From contig CP119076.1 in assembly GCA_029027985.1 (NCBI GenBank), forward strand, positions 62,001 through 126,000: 64,000 nt of DNA, written 5' to 3'. A program made the position numbers and the translations under genes. Position 1 is the stretch's first letter. Each line of letters begins with the position of its first letter. Shown here one piece after another: positions 1-8,018 of this stretch. Source of the DNA: Klebsiella aerogenes (GTDB lineage Bacteria; Pseudomonadota; Gammaproteobacteria; Enterobacterales; Enterobacteriaceae). The notes below the pieces were generated by a model that was not told the DNA's origin, ran no database searches, and worked only from the letters and a program-made list of their open reading frames with translations.

Positions 1-241
1 CTACAGTAACCTGATGGTCGACGTCGAAGCGACCAACGCCAAGCTGATTGAGCGCCAGGTTTCTATCGTGATGGAGGCAACTGACTGCGATCGCGCTACC
101 GCCCAGAATGCGCTGGATGCCTGCGGTCGCCACTGTAAGACGGCGATCGTGATGGTGTTGGCTGACTTAAGCGCCGAAGAAGCGCAGTCGCTGCTGGCGA
201 AAAACAACGGCTATATCCGCAAGGCGCTGGGCAACACCTGA
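1..241 (+). CDS. murQ: N-acetylmuramic acid 6-phosphate etherase, C-terminal part
   Basis: The window opens inside this gene; only the last 79 codons are visible (frame begins at base 2). The tail reads YSNLMVDVEATNAKL and continues into the small helical domain that ends MurQ proteins. MurQ cleaves the D-lactyl ether of MurNAc-6-phosphate, giving GlcNAc-6-phosphate and D-lactate in the cytoplasm. It acts directly after the MurP transporter, whose gene follows 24 bp downstream on the same strand, so the two are very likely one operon for recycling or scavenging cell-wall sugar. Identity rests on the C-terminal sequence plus the murP neighbour; the catalytic SIS domain lies outside the window. 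Confidence 0.85.
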   Translation, partial: YSNLMVDVEATNAKLIERQVSIVMEATDCDRATAQNALDACGRHCKTAIVMVLADLSAEEAQSLLAKNNGYIRKALGNT

Positions 242-265
242 GCGCCGACAGACAGGTAACAGGCA

Positions 266-1699
266 ATGGCAAAAATAACTAAAGAGATGATAGCGCGGAT
301 CCTTGGCCACGTAGGCGGGGCCGCAAACGTAGCGCAGGCGGGTAACTGCATGACGCGCCTGCGCTTGACCCTGCGCGATGAAGGCCTGGCCGACAGCGCC
401 GCCATCCGCCAGATTGACGGTGTGATGGGGGTCATCGTCAGCGATGAGCAGTTCCAGGTAGTGCTGGGACCCGGTAAAGCGCAAACCGCGGCGGAAATGA
501 TGAACGGCCTGATGGAAGAGGCGCCGCAGGCGGCCGCGTCGCTGGCTGATGTGGCGGCGGAGAAAAAGCAGGCGCTAAAGAGCAAGCAGACCAGCGGGGT
601 GCAGAAATTTCTCGCGAAGTTCGCCACCATTTTTACGCCGCTGATCCCCGGTTTTATCGCCGTCGGGCTGCTGCTGGGCTTCGCCACGCTGGCTGAGCAA
701 ATTTTCATACTGGAGAACGCGCATCCCAACGCCAGCCTGGTGGCGCTGATTGGTTATATGAAGGTATTCAGCAAAGGGATGTTCACCTTCCTGAGTATCC
801 TGATTGGCTATAACGCCCAGAAGGCGTTCGGTGGTTCGGGTGTTAACGGCGCGATTATCGCTTCGCTGTTCGTGCTGGGCTACAACCCGGAAGCGACCAG
901 CGGGGTGTATGCCGGCATTTCGACTTTCTTCGGCCACGGTATTGATCCGCGCGGCAATATTATCGGCGTGCTGATCGCCTCGATGCTTGGCGCGTGGGTG
1001 GAGCGTCAGGTGCGGCGGGTCATGCCTGCTAACCTCGATATGATTCTCACCTCGGCGGTGACGTTGCTGATTATGGGCGCGGTGACCTTCACGGTGATCA
1101 TGCCGATTGGCGGCTGGTTGTTTACCGGAATGTCGTGGCTATTCCTGCATCTTAACGGCAACCCGTTTGGGTCGGCGGTGCTGGCCGGGTTGTTCCTGCT
1201 GGCGGTGATGTTCGGCGTGCATCAGGGTTTTGTACCGGTCTATTTTGCGCTGGTTGATGCGCAGGGCTTTAACTCGCTGTTCCCGATCCTGTCGATGGCC
1301 GGAGCCGGGCAGGTGGGGGCGGCACTGGCGTTGTTCTGGCGCGCAAAGCAGGACTCGTTGCTGAGGACGCAGATCAAAGGGGCGATTATTCCGGGCTTCC
1401 TCGGGATCGGCGAACCGTTGATTTACGGCGTGACCTTGCCGCGGATGAAACCCTTTATCACCGCCTGTATCGGCGGCGCCTGCGGCGGTTTCTTCATCGG
1501 CACGATCGCCTGGTTAGGGCTGCCGGTTGGCCTGAATACGGTGTTCGGCCCGTCGGGCCTGGTGGCGCTGCCGCTGATGACCTCCGGCAGCGGCATTTAC
1601 GCCGGGATGGCGGTATATGCCGGCGGGCTGGTGGTGTCTTATCTGTGTGGTTTCGCCCTCACCTGGTTGTTCGCCAGTAAGAATGTGGATTTGAGTTAA
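266..1699 (+). CDS. murP: PTS N-acetylmuramic acid transporter subunit EIIBC
   Basis: The 477-aa protein has an N-terminal EIIB domain with the phospho-cysteine motif NCMTRLR (Cys28), a linker around residues 85-110, then a hydrophobic EIIC domain to the C-terminus that includes the EIIC signature GIGEPLIYG. It takes up MurNAc across the inner membrane and phosphorylates it to MurNAc-6-phosphate, the substrate of MurQ encoded just upstream. There is no EIIA domain. As known for E. coli MurP, the phosphate is expected to come from the glucose EIIA (Crr) encoded elsewhere. Length agrees with the family (474 aa in E. coli). In E. coli murQP lies in a different part of the chromosome, so its position beside nlpA is a rearranged context. 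Confidence 0.93.
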   Translation: MAKITKEMIARILGHVGGAANVAQAGNCMTRLRLTLRDEGLADSAAIRQIDGVMGVIVSDEQFQVVLGPGKAQTAAEMMNGLMEEAPQAAASLADVAAEKKQALKSKQTSGVQKFLAKFATIFTPLIPGFIAVGLLLGFATLAEQIFILENAHPNASLVALIGYMKVFSKGMFTFLSILIGYNAQKAFGGSGVNGAIIASLFVLGYNPEATSGVYAGISTFFGHGIDPRGNIIGVLIASMLGAWVERQVRRVMPANLDMILTSAVTLLIMGAVTFTVIMPIGGWLFTGMSWLFLHLNGNPFGSAVLAGLFLLAVMFGVHQGFVPVYFALVDAQGFNSLFPILSMAGAGQVGAALALFWRAKQDSLLRTQIKGAIIPGFLGIGEPLIYGVTLPRMKPFITACIGGACGGFFIGTIAWLGLPVGLNTVFGPSGLVALPLMTSGSGIYAGMAVYAGGLVVSYLCGFALTWLFASKNVDLS

Positions 1700-1705
1700 G
1701 CGTAT

Positions 1706-1771
1706 TTCCCGGATGACGGCGCGTGGCGCCTTATCCGGGCTACTAAACCCAATGTCGCCCGGCCGGGCGAC
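1706..1771. repeat. REP-like palindrome plus perfect 18-bp palindrome
   Basis: Directly after murP is a REP-type hairpin with arms CCCGGAT and ATCCGGG (1708-1739) ending in GGGCTAC, the GTAG foot in reverse. It is followed by a perfect palindrome GTCGCCCGGCCGGGCGAC (1754-1771). The pair fills the gap between the convergent ends of murP and the 1775-2134 gene and could form transcription-blocking or mRNA-protecting hairpins. Confidence 0.7.
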
Positions 1772-1774
1772 GCG

Positions 1775-2134
1775 TTACCGGTGTGGCGTATAAGGAAATA
1801 GCGGCAGTTCTTCGCTGCGTTCTTCGATGTAAATATCGCCGAGTTTAAAAATGATTTCAGTCGGCGAGATGCGCATGGTATTTTCGTCGGCTGCCCCTCT
1901 GGCTTTTAAGACGCTTTCATCGTCGCCTAAAAGCGGCATCCCATGGTACCAGGTTAAACGTAATTGCCCGCGGCGGGGGTTATTGCTGGGTGTGGAAATC
2001 ATGTATCCGGGAGCATCGGCAGAAACGACTTTTAAACGCCAGTATTGATTATCCTCGGTGAAGCCAATATCAATTTTATCCCCCTTTTTAAATCTGGCCC
2101 TTGTCATAAAATCTTCCGGGATCCTGATTATCAT
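1775..2134 (-). CDS. Hypothetical protein, possible AbrB-like N-terminus
   Basis: A 119-aa protein that I do not recognise. Its beginning, IIRIPEDFMTRARFKKGDKI, resembles the swapped-hairpin DNA-binding motif of AbrB/SpoVT-type proteins and antitoxins (a proline-led strand, then a KKGDKI turn); this is pattern resemblance only. The rest is mixed charged and hydrophobic with no signal peptide or membrane segment. An in-frame stop lies five codons before the ATG at 2134. The inner ATG at codon 10 has a better ribosome site (GGAAGA), so the start is uncertain. Base composition is more AT-rich than the backbone genes, suggesting acquisition. It is a lone gene converging on murP; no toxin partner is visible. 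Confidence 0.55.
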   Translation of the reverse strand: MIIRIPEDFMTRARFKKGDKIDIGFTEDNQYWRLKVVSADAPGYMISTPSNNPRRGQLRLTWYHGMPLLGDDESVLKARGAADENTMRISPTEIIFKLGDIYIEERSEELPLFPYTPHR

Positions 2135-2261
2135 TAATCTGGCTTTTTAGACGATTTTCATCTTATTGATGCTTTTTCGTGTTTAAAACCTGAGCACAAA
2201 ATCGTTATAGTTTTGAACGAAAAATAATAATGATTTTCCATGGACTGACGGGGTACTGATG

Positions 2262-3071
2262 ATGAAATTACGTTTACGGACGGCGGCGGCGGTCATGCTG
2301 GCGGGCCTGCTGTTGGCTGGCTGCGATCGGAAAAGCGACGATGTCAAACACATTAAGGTCGGCGTGATCAACGGCGCGGAACAGGATGTGGCGGAAGTGG
2401 CGAAGAAAGTGGCGAAAGAGAAATATGGCCTCGACGTTGAACTGGTGGGCTTTAGTGGCTCGCTGCTGCCAAATGATGCGACCAACGCCGGGGAACTGGA
2501 CGCCAACGTCTTCCAGCACCGGCCTTATCTGGAACAGGATAACAAAGCGCATAACTACCATCTGGTGGCTATTGGCAACACTTTTGTCTTCCCGATGGCT
2601 GGCTATTCGCGCAAGATTAAATCGGCCGCCGATATCAAAGACGGCGCGACTATCGCCATTCCCAACGACCCGACCAATCTTGGCCGCGCGCTGCTGTTAT
2701 TACAAAAAGAGCAGTTGATTACCCTCAAAGCGGGTACCGGCCTGCTGCCGACGGTGGTGGATATCACCAGTAACCCGCGCAACCTGAAAATTATGGAACT
2801 GGAAGGGGCGCAGCTGCCGCGGGTGCTTGACGATCCGAAGGTAGACGTCGCTATCATCAGCACCACCTATCTGCAGCAAACCGGGCTATCCCCGGTGCGC
2901 GATGGGATCTTTATTGAAGACAAAAACTCGCCTTATGTGAACATCATTGTGGCGCGTGAAGACAATAAAGACGCGGAGAACGTGAAAGAGTTTATGCAGT
3001 CATACCAGTCGCCGGAAGTGGCGAAGGCGGCAGAAACGATTTTCAACGGCGGTGCAGTACCAGGCTGGTAA
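2262..3071 (+). CDS. nlpA: Inner-membrane lipoprotein-28, MetQ/NlpA substrate-binding family
   Basis: A 269-aa protein nearly identical in layout to E. coli NlpA. It has a lipoprotein signal peptide with lipobox LLAGC (Cys21) followed by Asp at +2, the residue known to keep lipoproteins in the inner membrane. The mature part is a NlpA/MetQ methionine-binding type domain (IKVGVINGAEQDVAEVAKK, ELDANVFQHRPYL) and ends in GGAVPGW as in E. coli. Two ATGs occur in a row (2259 and 2262); the second was taken because GGGG lies 8 nt upstream of it. Unlike metQ, no ABC ATPase or permease gene is adjacent, so it is an orphan binding protein. In E. coli it lies between yicS and yicL, both absent here. 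Confidence 0.93.
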   Translation: MKLRLRTAAAVMLAGLLLAGCDRKSDDVKHIKVGVINGAEQDVAEVAKKVAKEKYGLDVELVGFSGSLLPNDATNAGELDANVFQHRPYLEQDNKAHNYHLVAIGNTFVFPMAGYSRKIKSAADIKDGATIAIPNDPTNLGRALLLLQKEQLITLKAGTGLLPTVVDITSNPRNLKIMELEGAQLPRVLDDPKVDVAIISTTYLQQTGLSPVRDGIFIEDKNSPYVNIIVAREDNKDAENVKEFMQSYQSPEVAKAAETIFNGGAVPGW

Positions 3072-3193
3072 TCATCGACGGCAACCGCCTCAGGTTGGCC
3101 TGATTCCATCGATCATTGCCCAAATGCCCATATTGCGTCAGGCTGGCGCTCAGTACGATGTTCGTCAAGATAACCCCACAGAGGCAGGCTAAG

Positions 3194-3973
3194 ATGAACA
3201 TCACCCATATCCGTAATGCTACACAGATTATTGAATACGCCGGGAAAAAATTCCTGATAGACCCAATGCTGGCGGACAAAGGCGCCTGGCCGGGATTCCC
3301 GGGAACCGCGCGCAGCGAACGGCGTAACCCGTTGGTGGCGCTGCCGTTTTCCCGCGATAAAATTATCGACGTCGATGCGGTGATCGTCACCCATACCCAT
3401 GATGATCACTGGGACGCGGCGGCGATCGCCGCGATCCCCAAAACCCTGCCGGTATTCGTGCAACACGAGGCTAACGGCGCGCTGCTGCGCAGCCAGGGCT
3501 TTGCGGATATCCGCTTGCTCGCGGAACGCAGCGAATTTGCTGGCGTGAGCCTGCAAAAAACCACTTCTGGCCAGCACGGCAGCGACCGGACCTACGCGGT
3601 GCCAGCGATGGCCGAACGGCTGGGCGAGGCCTGTGGCGTGGTATTCCGTCATCCGCAGGAGAAGACGCTGTGGCTGGTCGGCGATACTATCTGGCGCGAT
3701 GAAATTGAAGCTGACATGCTCAAACTGCGTCCGGATGTGGTGGTGCTGAACGCGGGATACGCTCATGTCATCGGCTTTGGCCCGATCATCATGGGTAAAG
3801 AGGACCTGCTGAGAGCGCACTTCACCTTGCCGGAGGCGAAAATCATGGCGATTCATCTGGAAGCGGTTAACCATTGTCTGGTGAGCCGTGAAGAGATGCG
3901 CCAGTACGTGACGGATAATCAGATTGCTGATGTGGTTAGCATTCCGCAGGATGGCGAAATCGTCGTTTATTAA
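3194..3973 (+). CDS. MBL-fold metallo-hydrolase
   Basis: A 259-aa cytoplasmic protein of the UlaG-like metallo-beta-lactamase superfamily. The metal motif HTHDDH is at residues 67-72, with a GD motif (LVGDTIW) and a late His in MAIHLEAVNHC as further ligands. The start at 3194 follows GAGG and gives the usual N-terminus MNITHIRNATQIIEYAGKKF; an upstream in-frame ATG at 3116 would add a non-conserved extension. The substrate cannot be deduced. The stop lies 23 nt before the GlxA-type regulator gene, so the two were probably co-transcribed, and the regulator may once have controlled the enzyme. Confidence 0.85.
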   Translation: MNITHIRNATQIIEYAGKKFLIDPMLADKGAWPGFPGTARSERRNPLVALPFSRDKIIDVDAVIVTHTHDDHWDAAAIAAIPKTLPVFVQHEANGALLRSQGFADIRLLAERSEFAGVSLQKTTSGQHGSDRTYAVPAMAERLGEACGVVFRHPQEKTLWLVGDTIWRDEIEADMLKLRPDVVVLNAGYAHVIGFGPIIMGKEDLLRAHFTLPEAKIMAIHLEAVNHCLVSREEMRQYVTDNQIADVVSIPQDGEIVVY

Positions 3974-3995
3974 GTTGATCAGGGGAGGCGTCGCG

Positions 3996-4950
3996 ATGAA
4001 ATTAACCGCAGTGGTGATTGTCGCTGTGGACGGCTTTAGCCCGTTTCACTACTCCGTCCCCTGCATGCTGTTTGGCGATACGGTCTCTGATACCAAACGT
4101 TTTCAGCTGCGCATTTGCGCTGAGCGGCCGGGGTTGCTCAGCGCACGCGACGGTTTCGCGCTGTACGCCAGCGGCGATTACGCCACCCTTGAGCAGGCCG
4201 ATATTGTGGTGGTGCCCTACTGGGGCGAGGTCAATCAGCGTCCGCCGCAGGCGCTGCTCGATAGCCTGGTGCGGGCGCGGGATAACGGCGCGGAAATCGT
4301 CGGCCTGTGTCTCGGGGCTTTTGTCCTTGGTTACGCCGGGCTGTTGGACGGCAAGCGGGCGGCGACCCATTGGGAGTTTGAACAAGATTTCCAGCGCCTG
4401 TTTCCGCAGGTGCGGCTCGATATCAACGCCCTGTACGTGGACGACCAGCGGATGATAACTTCGGCGGGTACCGCGGCAGCGCTCGACTGTTGCCTGTATA
4501 TCATCCGCCAGCGCTTCGGCAGTCTCGTCGCCAACCAGATTGCCCGGCGGATGATTGTACCGCCGCACCGTGAAGGCGGCCAGGCGCAGTTTATCGCCCA
4601 ACCGGTGCCGGGAAACACCCGTGACGCGCGGATTAACTGCTTGCTGGATTACCTGCAGCAACATATTGCCGAGCCGCATAACCTTGATGCGCTGGCTCAG
4701 GTGGTGGCGATGAGCCGCCGCACTCTGACCCGCCACTTCGTCCGGGCGACCGGGATGAGCATCGCCAACTAGGTTGACTGCCGAACGTCTGCGTCGCAGC
4801 CAGAGCCTGCTCGAAGCGGGTGATTTACCCATCGAGCAGGTGGCGGAAGCGGTAGGGTATCTCTCCGCCGTGACATGGCGTCAGCAGTTTAAGGCGCGCT
4901 TTGGCGTCAGCCCGACGGAGTGGCGGCGCACTTTCCGCCGTGGCGCTTAG
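3996..4950 (+). pseudogene. GlxA-family AraC-type regulator, broken by a one-base insertion
   Basis: The first 258 codons encode a DJ-1/PfpI-like domain (GLCLGAF with Cys105 at the nucleophile elbow) and the first helix-turn-helix of an AraC domain (LDALAQVVAMSRRTLTRHF). Reading then stops at TAG 4770-4772. Removing one A at 4771 restores TGG and the frame continues smoothly: WLTAERLRRSQSLLEAG, then the second HTH (PIEQVAEAVGYLSAVTWRQQF) and the typical end FGVSPTEWRRTFRRGA, stopping at 4948-4950. The repaired protein would be about 317 aa, normal for the family. As written, the product lacks the second DNA-contact helix and is probably inactive, unless the base is a sequencing error. Start 3996 is preceded by AGGGGAGG. 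Confidence 0.88.
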
Positions 4951-5996
4951 CCAGCGAGGGTTGAACTGTCGATCACAAAGCGATATTTCACGTCGCCTTT
5001 AACCATTCTTTCCCAGGCTTCGTTGATCTGATCGGCGCGGATGAGCTCAATATCAGCGACGATGCTGTGTTCGGCGCAGAAATCGAGCATCTCCTGGGTT
5101 TCCGGAATGCCGCCAATCATCGAACCGGCGATCGACCGGCGACGGAAGATCAGGTTGAACACCTCCGGCGACGGGTGCGGTGTGGCCGGGGCACCAACTA
5201 GCGTCATCGTGCCATCGCGTTTAAGCAGCGTGGTGAAGGCATCGAGATTGTGTGGCGCCGCCACGGTGTTGAGGATGAAATCGAAACTTTTGACATGGGC
5301 CGCCATTTCGTCTTCGTTACGCGACACCACGACTTCATCAGCGCCGAGCGCTCTGGCCGCATCGCGCTTGGATTCGGAGGTGGTAAAGGCCACCACGTGG
5401 GCCCCCATGGCGTGGGCCAACTTGATCCCCATATGTCCAAGTCCGCCGATACCGACCACGCCGACTTTTTTACCCGGGCCCGCGTGCCAGTGACGCAGCG
5501 GAGAGTAGGTGGTAATCCCGGCGCACAGCAGCGGCGCAACAGCGGCCAGTTGGGCTTCGGGGTGATTTATCCGCAGTACGTAGCGCTCATTGACCACGAT
5601 TTGCTGCGAATAGCCGCCCAACGTATGACTCGGCGCGTCCTGAGTGGGGCCGTTATAGGTCAGCACCATATGGTCGCAGTAGTTTTCCAGGCCTTCTGCG
5701 CACTCTTCGCACTGTTTACAGCTATCGACCATGCAGCCGACGCCAACCAGATCGCCCACGGTGTAGCGCGAGACGGCGTTGCCGACCGCGGTGACCCGGC
5801 CGACGATTTCATGCCCCGGTACGCAGGGATAAAGCGTTCCGGCCCATTCCGATCGCGCCTGGTGGAGATCGGAGTGGCAGACGCCGCAGTATTCAATGGC
5901 GATCTGCACATCTTGCGGACCCGGTTCGCGGCGAGAGATGGCCATCGATTCCAGCGGCTGGCTGGCGGAGTACGTACCTATAGCATTGATCTGCAT
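4947..5996 (-). CDS. yahK: NAD(P)-dependent aldehyde reductase / alcohol dehydrogenase, YahK type
   Basis: The 349-aa zinc-dependent medium-chain dehydrogenase is very close to E. coli YahK along its whole length. It shows the catalytic zinc site GVCHSDLH and GHE, the structural zinc cysteines (CKQCEECAEGLENYC), the GYSQQIVV segment and the Rossmann motif GIGGLGHMG. Members reduce a broad range of aldehydes to alcohols with NADPH in the cytoplasm. The gene stands alone; its stop overlaps by 3 bases, on the opposite strand, the restored stop of the GlxA-type regulator. In E. coli yahK lies elsewhere, so this is a different context. Family is certain; the exact orthologue name is likely. Confidence 0.85.
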   Translation of the reverse strand: MQINAIGTYSASQPLESMAISRREPGPQDVQIAIEYCGVCHSDLHQARSEWAGTLYPCVPGHEIVGRVTAVGNAVSRYTVGDLVGVGCMVDSCKQCEECAEGLENYCDHMVLTYNGPTQDAPSHTLGGYSQQIVVNERYVLRINHPEAQLAAVAPLLCAGITTYSPLRHWHAGPGKKVGVVGIGGLGHMGIKLAHAMGAHVVAFTTSESKRDAARALGADEVVVSRNEDEMAAHVKSFDFILNTVAAPHNLDAFTTLLKRDGTMTLVGAPATPHPSPEVFNLIFRRRSIAGSMIGGIPETQEMLDFCAEHSIVADIELIRADQINEAWERMVKGDVKYRFVIDSSTLAG

Positions 5997-6172
5997 AGCA
6001 TTACCTCTTGTGCATTAGCGTGATAAATCAAGCGGAGGGAGTTGGGTGTTTTTTGCGCGGAAAGAGTAAGCGTAGCCTGGTGAGAGCGGGATGCGAGAAG
6101 AGAAGCTCAAAGGGTTAAAAAAGAGGGCTATGTAGGGGGAAGCGCTGACTCAGCAGCGCTTTTAAATGAGGG

Positions 6173-7264
6173 CTAAACCCCGAGATCGCGATTGCCTGGA
6201 ATGGCGATGGAGGGGATTTTGCCTTTTTTGATAAAGGAAGACAGTGCTGATCCATAGCGAATAAACCGCTTCTCACAAAGATGCCATGACAAATAGCCGA
6301 ATATCAGCGCAATAATCAGCGTGGCTATTTGGTTAAAATGAACGCCATAGTCTTTAAAATGCGATGCGACAATTTGCTGTACTGGAAAACCCCATAAATA
6401 TACACCGTAAGAAATATCGGCTTTAGGTTTTAAACGTAAAACACTTTTACAGGATGAAATGTACAGCAGGGAGAGGAAGATACAGGCGTACGCAAAATAG
6501 GGCGCATAGACCGTACCGATAAAAAGATAATAAAGTACGGCAAACCCCAGACAATGTGAGATCTTAATATCGATATCGTCGCGATGCAGCGCCATAATAG
6601 CGCCAAACGCGAAGCACGGAGACAGCAATTCCGCTGGCGGGTTGGTGACTAGCCATGGATACAATACCTTGGAGGATAAAAACGGTTCGATCAGGATCAT
6701 ACCGAAAAGTAAAATGCTTAGCTTTTTCGAGTTCAGTAACCCGGTGGCGTAAAGCCCAAACAGCATGACGTAGGCAAAAACTTCATAGGGGATCGTCCAC
6801 AGCGAACCATTCACAACATTTGGGTACGGATTGCTAGTGAATAAACCGGGTAAGCTGAATTGCGGCGTCATGGTGGTGATATTCCAGGTATAGCTATACA
6901 CCTCGGCGTGCGATAAATAATCCGTTATCGACAGCGATGTTAGTAATGGCCCGAGAATAAATGCGGTGATCAGGCTTGAAATGATCAGCGCAGGCCATAT
7001 TCGAAAGAGTCGTGAAATCGTAAAATGAACCAGATCGCCTTTATTCATTAATGAGTTAGTCACAACTAACCCACTCAGGAAGAAAAATATTTTTACCGCC
7101 AGTGAACCCGAGTAATCAGGTGGTAGTAAGCGAGCGATAAAGTCACTTTTTCCGAGCTGGGGAGAAAGCGCATAGGCATGGCCGTAAATGACCATGCACG
7201 CAGCAATAACTCTGAATAAATCTATGTTATTATTGTCTTTTTTTAAGATATCAGAAAGCTTCAA
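6173..7264 (-). CDS. Acyltransferase 3 family membrane protein
   Basis: A 363-aa polytopic protein with about ten hydrophobic segments. It begins with IDLFRVIAACMVIYGHAY, the family's N-terminal motif with its conserved Arg and His, and has the FFFLSGLVVTNS segment and SLWTIPYEVFAY typical of the OafA/YrhL O-acyltransferases. Such enzymes move acetyl or other acyl groups from the cytoplasm onto surface polysaccharide, lipopolysaccharide or other exported molecules. The acceptor is unknown, and no polysaccharide gene is adjacent. The gene is visibly AT-rich compared with its neighbours (many ATA, TTA and AAA codons) and sits alone between yahK and a long AT-rich spacer, so horizontal acquisition is likely. 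Confidence 0.82.
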   Translation of the reverse strand: MKLSDILKKDNNNIDLFRVIAACMVIYGHAYALSPQLGKSDFIARLLPPDYSGSLAVKIFFFLSGLVVTNSLMNKGDLVHFTISRLFRIWPALIISSLITAFILGPLLTSLSITDYLSHAEVYSYTWNITTMTPQFSLPGLFTSNPYPNVVNGSLWTIPYEVFAYVMLFGLYATGLLNSKKLSILLFGMILIEPFLSSKVLYPWLVTNPPAELLSPCFAFGAIMALHRDDIDIKISHCLGFAVLYYLFIGTVYAPYFAYACIFLSLLYISSCKSVLRLKPKADISYGVYLWGFPVQQIVASHFKDYGVHFNQIATLIIALIFGYLSWHLCEKRFIRYGSALSSFIKKGKIPSIAIPGNRDLGV

Positions 7265-8018
7265 CGCTCCCCCTTATGCGTAATAATACACACATGACCA
7301 TTCCTGTGAGTTTTTGTAACTTATTGTTATTAAAGTGTTTTTAATAAAAAGGTGAGGATTCGCTCACCTGAGCCAATTGCACGTCATTCAAATAAGTTCG
7401 AGTAACCTGTTTTTATAATGAAAAATCATTTTATGAGCACTCTGGCCATTAATAAAACAAGCGCAAATTGCGCTAAAAAATGTTGGCGAGGTTTCTCTCA
7501 TTTGTGCATTGATCATATCAGACTAGCTTGATGAAAGAATGTTTGTGAAGAGAATTAAGTTGATGTAAGTCACATTTCCTAATTACTGACTGGATGAAAG
7601 ATAAACAGGCGATATTTTTACCCAATCAACAAACGGTAAAAATAATCATTATCATATAGGAGTGCGAACGGTGATGATGCTGACCTTTTGGCGTGGTTGT
7701 TAAAAGTTACTCGTAGTTTTGGGTATGATAGTGAGGTTGTTTCATATTTGAGAATATTTCTCCCTCCATGTCGCAAATACCAATATCGTCACCAGCGAAT
7801 AATAATATTGCGTGATGGGTCAAAGTTTATGCCTTGACTCCCGGCATCCTGCGTGAGATTTTCCCTTTATCAAATAATAAACAGAGTTTCATATTTGAAA
7901 CAAAAATATAAACATCGCGCTATTTAAAGAATAGTTTCATCCGTGAGACAAAATAAAAAAGTCGATATTAATCGACGGCCTTTTATCGCTTATTAAAATA
8001 TAAAATGAGGCATGTGCT
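7265..8018. other. AT-rich intergenic region between divergent genes
   Basis: This 754-bp spacer separates the acyltransferase (minus) from the porin (plus) and is much more AT-rich than the backbone. It holds three copies of an inverted repeat of the form GTTTCA-N4-TGAAAC (separate entry). Around 7557-7575 is TTGATGTAAGTCACATTT, resembling a CRP or FNR site. A Fur-box-like stretch ATAATCATTATC at 7642-7653 is followed by a ribosome site and a ten-codon reading frame (7671-7703). No full gene is visible on either strand. Confidence 0.6.
7739..7949 (+). promoter_or_regulatory. Three copies of a GTTTCA-N4-TGAAAC operator-like motif
   Basis: The motif occurs at 7739-7754 (right arm TGAGAA), 7886-7901 (perfect arms GTTTCA and TGAAAC around TATT) and 7934-7949 (right arm TGAGAC). 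All three are upstream of the porin start at 8019, the last two only 48 bp apart. Repetition of the same dyad in front of one gene is typical of a transcription factor operator. The cognate regulator is unknown; the RpiR-type regulator at 12640 is one candidate, since a single GTTTCA half-site (12562) lies before its own gene. Confidence 0.5.
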
